Origin: Branchiostoma floridae
Taxonomy: Eukaryota > Chordata > Leptocardii > Amphioxiformes > Branchiostomatidae
Direction of reading: 5' to 3'
Assembly: GCF_000003815.2 (NCBI RefSeq)
Contig: NC_049984.1
Coordinates: forward strand, 94,766 to 158,765
Length of the DNA: 64,000 bases
Shown: positions 53,502 to 64,000 of the stretch, piece after piece
Layout of the letters: each line of letters opens with the position of its first letter
Numbering within the stretch: the first letter of the stretch is position 1
Made by a program: the position numbers and the translations under genes
Notes under the pieces: model-generated
The model's input: only the letters and a program-made list of their open reading frames with translations
What the model was told of the DNA's origin: nothing
Databases searched by the model: none

Positions 53502-54519
53502 GTGAGGCAACCGAGACACGTACAATCAATTCTGGTCGGACAAAAGTCTTAGCTGGAACTCAAAGTGGCCTATGTGGCCCCAGCTAACACTTAAGACATT
53601 ACCTGGACACCTTGGTGATAAGAAGGTGATGAAGGTTACGTGGATTACAGTGTTTGATCATCATTCAAACTTGGCTGCAATATGGGGAAAAAACTGCAGT
53701 GTTTCAATAATTACAGTATAGTATTAGCTGGACTTTTTGCTTCTTTAAACTGAGTATGATAATGTGAAAAGTAGCTGCAGAAGAAAATAGCAACAGAAGT
53801 ATATACAGAAGTGCATTTACTGACAACAAGATGTGGATTAGGTCTGAGTCTAAACATGTCTTAACCTTCATACCATTGGCATCCTCACAAGAGTACACAG
53901 TTTGAGTCACGTCACAATCACCATGATCTAAACCAACCCTTTACAGAACCCTTCATTCTGAAGCTTTAAGTCATTGAAAAACACATTACACAGCTTTCCC
54001 TCACCTGTCCTTGGGCTGGAAAGCCATGGAATTCTATTAGAGGTTTGGGAAACAAAGGAAATTTGTTAGAGGACATGGGAAGTCATGAGATTTTATTACA
54101 AGATATGAAACTGTTGTCATTTTGTTAAAGGTCATAAAACGTTGCGGAATTTGATTTCAGGCTGCAGCAGGTGATGGAACTTCATTACAGGTGATAAAAG
54201 CTCCTGGAATTTTGTTAGCAGCCGTGGAATTTGGGTAAAGGTCGCAGGAGGACAGGAAATGCCAAGGACACTCTTCTGCTGACTTGGTGTTTCAGCACTC
54301 TTAGTCTTCAACACTCTCAGTCTTTAGCATGAAGTGCCACAAAATGTTATAAAAACCTGCCTGTAACAACATTATAAGAAAAAATAAATACTTAGTCTAG
54401 TACCCCCATATTATCACCTTGCTCTAGTGACCTTGACCCATGATCCCATGACCTTGACCCCATGTTTGCATGACCTTGACCCTTGTTCCTATGACCTTGA
54501 CCCTTGTGTGCCCTCCCAG
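53502..54519 (+). other. ZC3H3 intron 7
   Basis: The intron is AT-rich with weak 30-40 bp repeats (GGAATTTTRTTA, GTCATRAAA) between 54020 and 54290. A GACCTTGACCC repeat (54425-54508) lies right at the acceptor. Confidence 0.75.
54425..54508 (+). repeat. CATGACCTTGACCC tandem repeat at exon 8 acceptor
   Basis: Four to five imperfect copies of a 17-25 bp unit, TGACCTTGACCC plus a spacer, end about 11 bases before exon 8. Each unit carries TGACCT, the complement of the AGGTCA half-site. Confidence 0.8.
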
Positions 54520-54690
54520 CCGTGCGGTACAGAGGAGCATCCTGACCAGTCAGACGGCCCGCTACAGGAAAACCAACCGGCAGGCCGCGGCGCGCCAGTA
54601 CTGCATGTTCTACAACCGCTTCGGCCGCTGTAACCGTGGCAACGACTGTCCCTACATCCACGACCCCGACAAGGTCGCCGTCTGCACCAG
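54520..54690 (+). CDS. ZC3H3: ZC3H3 exon 8 (first CCCH finger)
   Basis: The exon follows CCCTCCCAG and reads SRAVQRSILTSQTARYRK, TNRQAAARQYCMFYNRFG, RCNRGNDCPYIHDPDKVA and VCT, ending in phase 2 at CCAG|GTTGGT. It contains a full C-x8-C-x5-C-x3-H zinc finger (Cys of QYC, GRC and NDC, His of YIHD) and the first cysteine of a second (VCT). This is the diagnostic region of ZC3H3, which normally has five such fingers that bind RNA or polyadenylation factors. The downstream fingers are outside the window. Confidence 0.93.
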
Positions 54691-54734
54691 GTTGGTAAAG
54701 CTATCCTTCAATTATCATAGTCTTCTGCCCTTAC

Positions 54735-55010
54735 TACTGAAAGGGCAGCCATGGCCTGATAGATGACACACTTGAACTCCTGTCCCGAGGTTGGGGTTCG
54801 ATTCCCACTGATGACATGGCTCAGTTGAATCTCTCAGCAGCTTTGTACCAGTTGTCTAATCTTGAAGGACCTATACATCAGTATCTATACATAGTTGATA
54901 AAACTTCCCTCCGTTCTGACTTGGTATTGCCTTGTAGCGCACCCTGGTCCCACGTCTTCATGGGTAATAAAACTCGTGACAGAACGAGAACAAAGTCAGT
55001 GGAGCCGTGA
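54735..55010 (+). mobile_element. tRNA-derived SINE-like sequence
   Basis: A perfect B box GGTTCGATTCC (54795-54805) sits about 45 bases downstream of an A-box-like TGGCCTGATAGATG. A body of about 200 bp follows. It is unrelated in sequence to the tRNA-like head at 29255. Boundaries and tail are unclear. Confidence 0.45.
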
Positions 55011-55029
55011 GTCAACTCCTGAAGAACAT

Positions 55030-55230
55030 TTAATATTTGGGGGTTCCTTTAGCTTTTAGGATGTCGAGAGAACATTTAAGACGTGGGGAGTTCCTTAAAG
55101 ATTTTATCATAACATTTGAGATGTGGGGATTTCATTGGAACATTTCAGAAAACAGTCATTTCCTTAAACATCTTATCATAACATTTAAGATACAGGGAGT
55201 TCTGTAGGAATCTCATATCAGAAGCCTTCA
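55030..55230. repeat. Imperfect AACATTTAAGAYGTGGGGAG repeat
   Basis: Four diverged copies of a unit of about 55-60 bp with GGGGAGTTCCTT and TTATCATAACATTT are visible. Confidence 0.65.
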
Positions 55231-57139
55231 GACATAGACAGTGTCTTGTAGATAAAAAAGACTTCATCAAAGCACTTCACGCTAGGAATTCATTAATGAA
55301 GTACCTGACAATTACTCAATGACTCTCTTCACACGCACACCACCAAACAAACCCTTCCCAATCAGCCACCACCACAAGTTACCAGTACATTCTGCGTTAC
55401 ACTCTGCTGTAAATCTCTGCACTAACTCCACACAGCATTGTGGGAAGAACAAGAGCATGATGGGAACTCTCATAGCCACACAGCTCCAAACTTGTAGTGT
55501 CCTGAAAAGTTCCAGTAAGCTGTAAAAGTGTCCCGTAAACCCCTCCCCTACCATCGGAGCCGTCAGCTGGCAGTGATGAAGCACCTTCCCAGGGCCAAAC
55601 CTTGTTCAGTCTTTGATTTGCCTCCAAATGAGCCGCAGTTTTTAATTGCTGTTGGAGCGGAGACTTTGATTCATGGCGGGGCCGACGGCTTAAGTACGCG
55701 GGACACGCTTGCCTGAAGACGGGGTCCCAGCTGACACACACGCTTACACCGGTGTAAATTATAGGATTTCTCCTCCCACATTTCCATTTGTATCAATTTC
55801 CCCCGAATCTGGTGACGAATGTTGTGACTTGTTTCATTCATGTCGGGCGGTCGCGCCCGGCTTGTTTATTGCGACAGAACGGCTGTGATGGCAGGAACTC
55901 CGTCAAGTTCGGCTCGACGATCCCTCTTCCCGCGACGCATCGTTCATACCCATTAACAGGAAATCCATGCAGAAGTGTTCAGGCCGGTCCCTTTATGACT
56001 GCCGCCATTCCCGACTCCTGCTAATGTGGACCACTCACACCTGATTCTGCACAGAACAAAGAACCCAGCCTCCACTTGAAAGTCACAACTCTTATTGACG
56101 ACATCAGTAGAGTTACGACTGGTCGCTAAGTGCCCATTTTTCTCCACGGCGAAAACTAAGCTTTTCATCCACCGTCAAATTTGCTTCTGAAAACATCGGA
56201 TTCAGTTTGGCGGGTGGAATAAATGTGTTTTTAATGTGGCTGGCTCATTAGGGTTGATGGTGGTTGATATTTGGTGATGGGAGGAGAATTAGGATCCATG
56301 ATTGTGTCAGAGGTGGGAATCTGTTCAACTTGTTGTGTGTCAGCCAGAGTTTGATGGGGTCTTAACTTACTTAAGCTTTTCTATTTTGTGCGAGTTTGCT
56401 CAGTGCAGTGTGATATACAGGACCCACTTCTGGGCACTGAACTTAACACTCACTGTAGCAGCATCTTTCTTAAGTCAGAAACATCATGGTTGATACAAGC
56501 TTGACTCACTACATATCAGGACTAGATGACACAATTATAGCAGTAGTGGTAAATATCACTTACTCTTGTCTAATGAAAGCAAAGAAAGACTGAAAAAGTC
56601 TTGATTAAAGCTGCAAAAACTGGGAAGACAAGAGCCAGTTTAAAGGCAACCTAAGCAATATCAAAGATTTAAAAGTGAAAATATTCTGGATGAGGCAATC
56701 TGTATGAAAGTAATATCTACTGCACTATTTGCCCAAATCTACATCATTATTTCATTTTTTGAGCGGTTAAAAACGGCACAGAAACAAGCCACCCTAGGAT
56801 TCCCTAAAAATTGTAACCCACAAAAATTAGACTTCACAACATCCTCGCGCCACTGTGGCGTTGAATATCTGCTCCTTGAATGTTGTTATGGAATGGAATA
56901 GAGTTGCTTCATCTTATCACATAGAAAAGTGTCCCAAAAAACTGACTTTGATAATTGAAGTTCTACAAACCTGACTCGGGCTAATATTGCTTAGGTTGCC
57001 TTTCATGGTGAAGGAAATTCCATGCTCATGTGGTCCCTTCCCCAGTCTTGGATGGTCAACATCTTTTCCTATTTTACTGTGCACATTTGTTGATGTAAGT
57101 AAAATGTAGTTGGTATCCTGTAGCATTGTACATAACAAT

Positions 57140-57296
57140 TGTAGAGAAAGAGAAAAGTATGTGTCTGTACATGTGGTTGGTGTCCTGTAGTTTATAGTAT
57201 TACACATGTAGTTGGTGTCCTGTAGTTTATACACATGTGGTTGGTGTCCTGTAGTACAGATACATGTGGTTGGTGTCCTGTAGTATTGACCATCTG
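57140..57296. repeat. ACATGTGGTTGGTGTCCTGT tandem repeat
   Basis: Four to five copies of a 30-45 bp unit, ACATGTGGTTGGTGTCCTGT plus AGT and a variable spacer, end just before 57300. A more distant copy lies near 57105. Confidence 0.8.
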
Positions 57297-58785
57297 CAGT
57301 GATGGATCAGGACAGTGCAGGCTGGAGATGTGCTTTGATGTCGGCGTCACCAGCAGGTGTAATAAACACGGCGGGGGTCGATGTGCTGAGAAATGGACAC
57401 GGATTTAACTTGTCAGATTCCGCATGTCGCCGGATCGCACTGCCTAGGCTGCTGGCAGGTTCTTCTGTCTTCCTTAGTGACTGTCTTCCTGGCAGATTTG
57501 TAGGGAATCATCCTTCTATTGTTACTAGTCTGTTTTAATCTAAGGTGGAAAAATGGAGACGAGTTATCAGACTTCTCAACTCATGGTTTCCACCTTGAGT
57601 TGTTTTTCAAGTCTCTTGGTTTTCGTTAGAACCTGTGAAAACCTCTTTCTTCTTCTTCTTGCTGTTTTGCTATCGAACGCTGTGGCTGATAGATAGACTT
57701 GAGCCTGACTTGCCAGAAGTTCCACTTGAAGTTGCTTCACGCAGCGTTGGGTCTTCAGCAGTTGTTTTATCTTCCTTACGAAGTGTCCAAACTGGTCTGT
57801 AAGACATTATTAGGATGGAAGTTCGCCTGTGTTATGTTGGGCCCACTCACTCACACAGGTCCGCATGCTCCAGGAAGGAGCGTAGCGCCTCCACACATGG
57901 TTCTCCACATACATGTAGGTCTGTTGTAGGCTAGCTCACAGGTGGTGGTTGTATGACAGGTCGTTCAGTGTAATATAACCAGCTGCTGCCATGCCGCGTG
58001 CCTGCGAAGCTGGTGTGTTACGCCCAAGGGCAGTTATACCGGCTATATAGATACAGATACAGAAGTCTAGGCCTACTAAACTTTATCAAACCAATGCAGA
58101 ATAGAACTGCCATAGATTGAGAAACATAGACTGTACCCATCTTATTAACTTGTCATTTTCATAATGATACTCCTAAAAGTTTTAAAACGTCTGGGATTCA
58201 AGAGAAGAAAGTTCTTCACACATTTCACACAAGTCTCTTAACAGCATAGTTAAGGAAAGACCTTGAAAACCCATCTTACAGCAAACTGGGATGAAATGTC
58301 CTGAATTTGGTGTGGACGACCCCCACTGGACATTCAATTTGATAGATTAAGTGTACAACTTCCTTCAGGTATTTTGATGATAACTTGGTGCTAAGCAGGT
58401 TACCAGCAGGTGAAAGAATCAGAATGACATTTTATCAGCATGACTTCTGAAGAGTTGGTATAACCTGCCAGGTTGATACTACGGGTTGTCTGTGTCCTTG
58501 ATAAACCAGCCCAGCTGATGTGAGCCCGTCCGTGGGTTGTCTCCCAGGAAACCCGACTTGTGGTCCACCGCGGGTCCGAGCAGCTGGAGGGTGATTGATA
58601 ACGACATCCTCGCATCAATGTTCCGGCGGGTGATGGGAAATATTGGAGTTTGATGGATGCAGACAGCTCTGGTGTCCGCGTTTGTCAATATCAATTCTCC
58701 CAACGCCCTCCCCGGTCCCCAACACACCTGTCCTGGGCTCGTGTCCGCCGCGTCGGGCAGGGTTCTAGCTCACTCTCCCAGTCCC

Positions 58786-58863
58786 ACTAGGGTTATAGCT
58801 GCGGTGGTGCGTTTTCCATGTCCCACTCCAACAGTGTTATAGCTGTGGTGGTGCGTTTTTCGT
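58786..58863. repeat. Two-copy GTTATAGCTGYGGTGGTGCG repeat
   Basis: GTTATAGCTGCGGTGGTGCG and GTTATAGCTGTGGTGGTGCG lie 45 bases apart, with CCATGTCCCACTCC between them. Confidence 0.7.
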
Positions 58864-59636
58864 GCCTCTTTGGCCCTCCTGTGTTGTAGCAGGTATTGTC
58901 CAGTGGTTGTACTAACTGTCTGTGCACTGGAACAGCAACAGTTTGACTCCCAGTAGTTGTCAGTCCTGCACATAACTGGAACAAGTGGACAACGCATCCA
59001 TGGTCCAGTCTGTTCATTCTAACTTCTCATGAAGAGTTTTTGCTATGAATGACCGCCAGTATATTGTGCCCTTGTATACACAGTTATCATTTCTCTCTTG
59101 CTATGGTGAGTGGATATACCAGTGGATAGTGTTTCAGTAGAAATTAAAGATAATGTTTTATTTGCTCAGTCCTTAGTTCTGTACAATACCTCAATGTACA
59201 TGTACATTGATGTTTTCTGATGCACCAGTATGGCAGCAGGGCTTGTGTGTTATGTGGTTCGGAAAGGGTTATAGCAAGATATGTGCATATTTTATGCCTG
59301 AGCAACTGTAGCAATGTAAGTTCTATACCAGCCTGATTAATGTGTTTTAACCCAGCAGTGGCAGGGTACATGTACCAGGCATTGAAGTATTGCTGTGGTC
59401 ACCAAGTGATGCATGGTCCGGCATGTCCGACCTTCGGCTAACCGGTCCCCGCACCGCCCCACCGCCCGTTTACACCGGCCCCGGCTCTCAATACGCGCTA
59501 ACAAGGCGGCCGCGCTGCCAGGGCACGCCGCGTGATTGATCATGCGTGGAGCGGGCCGGGTTGATTTGACGTGAAGTATTGCAGTCGTCAACAAGTGATA
59601 CATGGTTGGGCACGGCTACCAGGGTCACTGCTTCAA

Positions 59637-60350
59637 CCTGTCATATCATAGCACATGTCTTATAGCTGTTATATCACAGCACATGTCTTACAGCTGTCAT
59701 ATCATAGCACATGTCTTACAGCTGTCATATCATAGCACATGTCTTACAGCTGTCATATCATAGCACATGTCTTACCGCTGTCATATCACAGCACATGTCT
59801 TACCGCTGTCATATCATAGCACATGTCTTACAGCTGTCGTATCATAGCACATGTCTTACAGCTGTCATATCATAGCACATGTCTTACAGCTGTCATATCA
59901 CAGCACATGTCTTACAGCTGTCATATCATAGCACATATCTTACAGCTGTCATATCATAGCACATGTCTTACAGCTGTCATATCACAGCACATGTCTTACA
60001 GCTGTCATATCATAGCACATGTCTTACAGCTGTCATATCATAGCACATGTCTTACAGCTGTCATATCGTAGCACATGTCTTACAGCTGTCGTATCATAGC
60101 ACATGTCTTACAGCTGTCATATCACAGCACATGTCTTAGCGCATATCATAGCGCATGTCTTATAGGTGTCATATCATAGCACATGTCTTACAGCTGTCAT
60201 ATCATAGCACATGTCTTACAGCTGTCATATCACAGCACATGTCTTACAGCTGTCATATCATAGCACATGTCTTACAGCTGTTATGTCATAGCACATATCA
60301 CAGCACATGTCTTATAGCTGTCTTATCATAGCACATGTCTTACAGCATCG
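59637..60350. repeat. 28-bp minisatellite, about 25 copies
   Basis: The unit CATATCATAGCACATGTCTT plus ACAGCTGT is 28 bp. Most copies differ by single bases. The 3' part has rearranged units near 60130-60160 and 60285-60310. Each unit holds the palindrome ACAGCTGT. Confidence 0.95.
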
Positions 60351-60660
60351 GAACATTCAACCTGGTGTCATATCATACATTATGTCATACCTGTGACACA
60401 AAACCGTTCAATACGGGTGTTCAAGACCGGGTGATAACTTTCCGTACGGCCCGGGCTCTAAGTTGTATCACACGGGCTCCATTCGAATAAATCGAACTGT
60501 TTTGAGTGGGCCGAGTGTGGCGCCGTCAAAAATTCGAATACCTGATCGGACGTTGGAACATTACTGTTGCAACACTTTTTTTCGAGGGCAACAAAATTGT
60601 TCAACTTCTGGCGCATTTCGCATCAAACCAGGGGTTTTCTCAGGTGGGTATGACATAAAT

Positions 60661-60812
60661 AAAATACAACACGGTGTATTTCGCATCACCCTCGGTCCCA
60701 GCCCTCCCGCAGGTCGGATCGCCCTCCGGCCTTCGGCCGTCGTGCAATCCGACCCGCGGTCGGGCTGGTACCTCGGCTGATACGGAATACACCGTGTTGT
60801 ATTCTGTATTTA
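60661..60812. mobile_element. Foldback element with AATACAACACGGTGTATT arms
   Basis: The left arm AATACAACACGGTGTATTTC and the right arm GGAATACACCGTGTTGTATT are inverted repeats that extend inward with mismatches over about 45 bases (GCATCACC.CGGTCCCAGCCC against GATACGGA.CGAGGTACCAGC). The centre is GC-rich and itself partly palindromic (CCGGCCTTCGGCCG). It looks like a foldback or MITE-type element. Confidence 0.65.
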
Positions 60813-61899
60813 CTCACTTACTTCGCTCCCTCACCGGCACTCACTCACACACTCATTCCTGTTTCTCATCTCAGTGAACATTAAGAACGTATCCTTCTGG
60901 TGCAGGAGGAAGTGTAGAAGGAGTTATAGAACAAGGGTTTTAGGAAAGTTTCATGAGTTAGTGTCCGTACTCCAAACTTAAGAAAGTAGATCTCTTGGAA
61001 CTGAATACACACTCTTTGCAAAAAGATGTGACAAAGAGAATTAAGTTAAGACTTCCAATCTAAAGGATGCCACTTCTCAGTGCTGTCCGGCGTGAAGGCA
61101 GAAGAAGAAGATTAATTTTTCTTCAATCCTGACTGACGTTGTGGGCTTGCATGTGGTAGTTAAACTTTTACGGTCATATTTTGATTGGTTTTTATCGTAG
61201 TTTTGACAGTTTTCCAGACTTGTCCGCTTGACATATTTTTATATCTTATGGATCTTCCTGTACATCTGATTGTGGGAAATTATTGCCTAGAAGAGTAAAA
61301 TCGATGGGGAAGATGGCGGGATTACCGTTGTGATTGATGTCGACGTCGCGATGATCGGCTGTCGTCGCGGAAACGACAGGTTTATGCTCCGTGTCGGAGC
61401 GCCCGTATCCGGTGGCAACCTGCCAGGGCCGTCAGCGGCGCTTTATTGTCCCTCCTGCAAGTTTGACGGAAGATGACAGGTCAACGTCTTTACAGGACCT
61501 GCTGGGCTGGGGACACTGGGGCTGGGGGAGATGAGTCGTCAGTCATCTGATGGGCCTGATGTACTGTACAGGCTTGGTGTGCTGAAAGTGGCAGTCCTTT
61601 AGTTGGTATTAAACTATTATGAAATGTTGTGTACATGACTTGTATGTTTTGTATACAGTTAATAGTTCTGGACAACCTGCACTGGGTACAATTTAGTTAC
61701 ACGAAAGGCCTTTATTCCTTCTCTAAACCAGGATCTTTTGCATTTACTGGACAGGTAATGATTGTACATGTGTAAGGGAACTTTGGTTTGAGTATGAACT
61801 TCTACTACAAGTGGTTAGTGGCATCAGGAGGAGTTTTGGTTCAGTTTTAGTCCCAGATTCCACAGGAATTGCTTGACAGCTGAAGATTTCTACTTACAT

Positions 61900-62250
61900 A
61901 CACAATGTGTTGTAACCTGATATAATGTGACATGAGCTGTACCTGTATTGAGCAGGTCTACCTGTTCACAACCCAGGTGTGCATTCCTTATCTGGATACT
62001 ACACAGGTGTGTGCTTGAGTCCCTGCTGTAAGAAAATACCTGTATATGCGTGGTGAGATGTCCGGCAGGTACTTTCCTATACCGGGCAGGTTCTTACGTA
62101 GTGTACTGAGCAGGTTCTTACCTGTCCTGAACAGGTTTACTTACCTGAATACTACCTGTACACAGGTGTGTGTGTTCCAGCCACTGTTATAAAACATGCC
62201 TGTACACATATATATGCTGAAATGTCCCATAGGTGCGTATAATAACATTG
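61900..62250. repeat. Irregular CCTGTACACAGGTGTGTG-rich region
   Basis: Imperfect, unevenly spaced copies of ACCTGTA, ACAGGTGTGTG and GAGCAGGTTCTTACCTG recur. This looks like a decayed minisatellite. Confidence 0.5.
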
Positions 62251-64000
62251 TCCCATGAGTGCGTATAATGTCACCCCACTAATATCGTCCCGCGCAGTAA
62301 TCAAACCTGTCAGCTTGACGCGCGCACGCGGCGGATTCTGTCGCTGTCAGCAGGCCGGGCTGGGCGGCAGATTAGCGCTCGTTTGTGGCGCTGTGAACGA
62401 TGAGGGGCTGCCGGCATGTTTAAAATGTCAGCAGTGACAAACTCACACCTTTATGAGCGGCACCACTTACTCCTGATGGATGTGGGGCAGGGTTGTAGCA
62501 CGGAGGGGCTCGTGAAGACGTCTTTACTCGTTACAGCCTCATTAATAAAGATCTGTCAAGATAACGAGCGGTATCAAACACGAGTCATCCTCACTGTTTC
62601 ATGCAAAATGCTGTTCTACAATTCCAAAGATACTTTCGTTAGGTTGGTAGGGCATAGGATATTGGAGTTTTATTACAAACAACCAGTAAATTAAATGTTA
62701 TTTCACCTGTTCATGTTTCCATGCCTATCAGACATCTTTCTCACAGCTTCTAACTCAAGTGTTGCTTTCACTCTATCAGATATATAATGTGTATAGCAGC
62801 GAGAAGCAGCACTCCAGTTAGAATCTCTGAGGAAAATGTCTGTATTGTAGAAGAAACTCCAATATCCACTGTTCTACATTGTATTGAGGACAGTATGTTT
62901 TGCATTGTTTGCTGTGGAGTTATTCCTGTTTTCTACATAGAAGCTGACATGTATAAGGGGAAACAATGATGAATATGATAAAGATACTTGAAGTATGTAC
63001 GTATGTGTAAGAAGACTATGTTTAAGTCAGTTCTTCTTTGTGGCCCTTTATAAGGGTAATATGAACCATTGGGTAAAAGTCATCACAAGTCTTGCAGTGC
63101 ATCGAACCCCTGCAGCTTCAGCAAGTCTGATCTCACATCATCATCATCATCATCTCGTCGTAAAGATGTCTCAAACGTTCATGGCCCTTCTCCTCTTGTC
63201 CTCCATCCCCCATAGCTCTTAGCAGATGCTCCATGGTGCAGACTGCACCCTCAAACATCACCCAAACCTGTCAAAGCTTCCAAACTCTGGAAAGACTCCA
63301 ACCCTACTGCAGAGACTCCAACCCTACTGCAGGAAGAACACCACTTTAGACCAGACTGCTGTCCAGCCAATTTCTGCCCTGTCAAACTCGTCAGCCCTCC
63401 GCGATGGGGGACGATAACGTCTGTCTGATGGTTAAACAAGCAGAACAACCTGATACTGGTCCTGATGTTGTACAACCGACCTGATATCGACAAGGATTAC
63501 CTACAGAACAGGCAACTACTATCACCCCCATCACACCCGTACCCCACACGTCCTTTACAGACAGCCCAGCCCCTGGATGGGAGATGACAGATGATAATGG
63601 ATGGGAACGATCTGTTCACTGACAGTGTCTGGTCTCGTCACAGGGATTTATTGAAGGAAAGTTGGAATGTGTTCTCTCGTCAAATCAGATCAGGAAGAGT
63701 ACATGTCGCTGCCAGGACTAGCCCTACTAAATGAAAAGAAGTCCACAAAAGTCGTTTATCATGGAGCAAGTTGAGGAAAATGCAAGGATCTTTATGATGA
63801 TAAGTGTTTGATTATTTTGTCTCAGTGATGTCTGTTGAGACCTTCTGACTTCATCATAGTTGCAAGCAGAAAACACACTACTAAAATTTCCTTTTTTTCT
63901 GGATTGAAACTTATGAATACTTCATCAACCAATCACAGAGTGTCCTCCTTCTCCAAACTTCAGCTTACTAACATAACAGAAGTTACACAAAAGTTGTATT

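Larger units (their letters stand above)
32520..64000 (+). other. ZC3H3: ZC3H3 gene locus (5' part, continues beyond window)
   Basis: Eight coding exons can be chained with matching phases (1, 2, 1, 2, 1 by choice of donor, 1, 2, 2), giving at least 714 codons before the window ends. The assignment rests on two anchors. The N terminus REREVLEKQIRCLSNLI resembles the vertebrate ZC3H3 start. Exon 8 has SRAVQRS followed by YCMFYNRFGRCNRG and CPYIHDPDKVAVC, the hallmark of the ZC3H3 finger region. Vertebrate ZC3H3 (Smicl) binds cleavage/polyadenylation factors and Smads and acts in nuclear mRNA export and poly(A)-tail-linked RNA decay. The remaining CCCH fingers must lie past 64000. Confidence 0.88.
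54691..64000 (+). other. ZC3H3 intron 8 (partial)
   Basis: At least 9.3 kb follow exon 8 without a further CCCH-coding exon that I can find. Contents are a tRNA-like SINE, several tandem repeats, a foldback element, a 28-bp minisatellite and CpG-rich patches (55590-56030, 58520-58750, 59400-59600, 61300-61470, 62280-62430). The 62700-64000 part has no recognised feature. Confidence 0.7.

Noticed and set aside
62995-63417. Short frames near the right edge considered as the next ZC3H3 exon
   Set aside because: None contains the C-x(7-8)-C-x(4-5)-C-x3-H pattern or a phase-2 acceptor joined to a finger-coding frame.

Overview
The window looks like invertebrate-chordate genomic DNA, most likely amphioxus (Branchiostoma). 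The reasons are intron-rich genes, a chordate-type ZC3H3 gene, leucine-rich-repeat receptors with tyrosine-rich tails, several LINE clades plus a Penelope-like element, and abundant minisatellites. The species call is inference from sequence character, not from a search.

Region 1 (1-20430) is a tandem array of three related two-exon genes on the + strand, here called A, B and C. Each encodes a signal peptide, an LRR ectodomain with N- and C-terminal caps, one transmembrane helix, and a cytoplasmic tail with PYAVxY motifs and an 18-residue YNP repeat array. A (662-3405) is intact. B (5254-7837) is nearly identical but has a nonsense codon inside the tail repeats, and a truncated Penelope-like element sits in its 3' flank. 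C has a partial exon 1 (10505-10882) that runs into a 100-N gap. Its intron holds a large minus-strand RTE-like LINE, itself interrupted by a second, CR1/Jockey-like LINE. Its exon 2 is 17350-19289.

Region 2 (20430-32485) has no gene I can support. It holds a LINE 3' end, a 163-bp tandem repeat, MITE-like elements with clear target-site duplications, tRNA-like SINE heads, a 28-bp minisatellite carrying AGGTCA direct repeats, and a 2.1-kb 33-bp minisatellite.

Region 3 (32486-64000) is the 5' part of one + strand gene, the ZC3H3 (Smicl) orthologue. An ETS/CRE promoter precedes a short first exon (32520-32571). Seven further coding exons follow (36693-37956, 39769-39908, 45431-45515, about 50134-50303, 52421-52522, 53342-53501, 54520-54690), and all phases join except for an ambiguous end of exon 5. 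The last exon in view carries the first CCCH zinc finger and the start of the second. The remaining fingers must lie beyond 64000. Intron 1 holds a complete 1770-bp hAT-type element and a LINE fragment. Later introns hold minisatellites, some of which overlap splice sites: exon 5 has five tandem acceptors and thirteen tandem donors. The introns also contain CpG-rich islands that may be regulatory.

The two gene systems are functionally unrelated: cell-surface receptors on the left, and a nuclear RNA-processing/export factor on the right.
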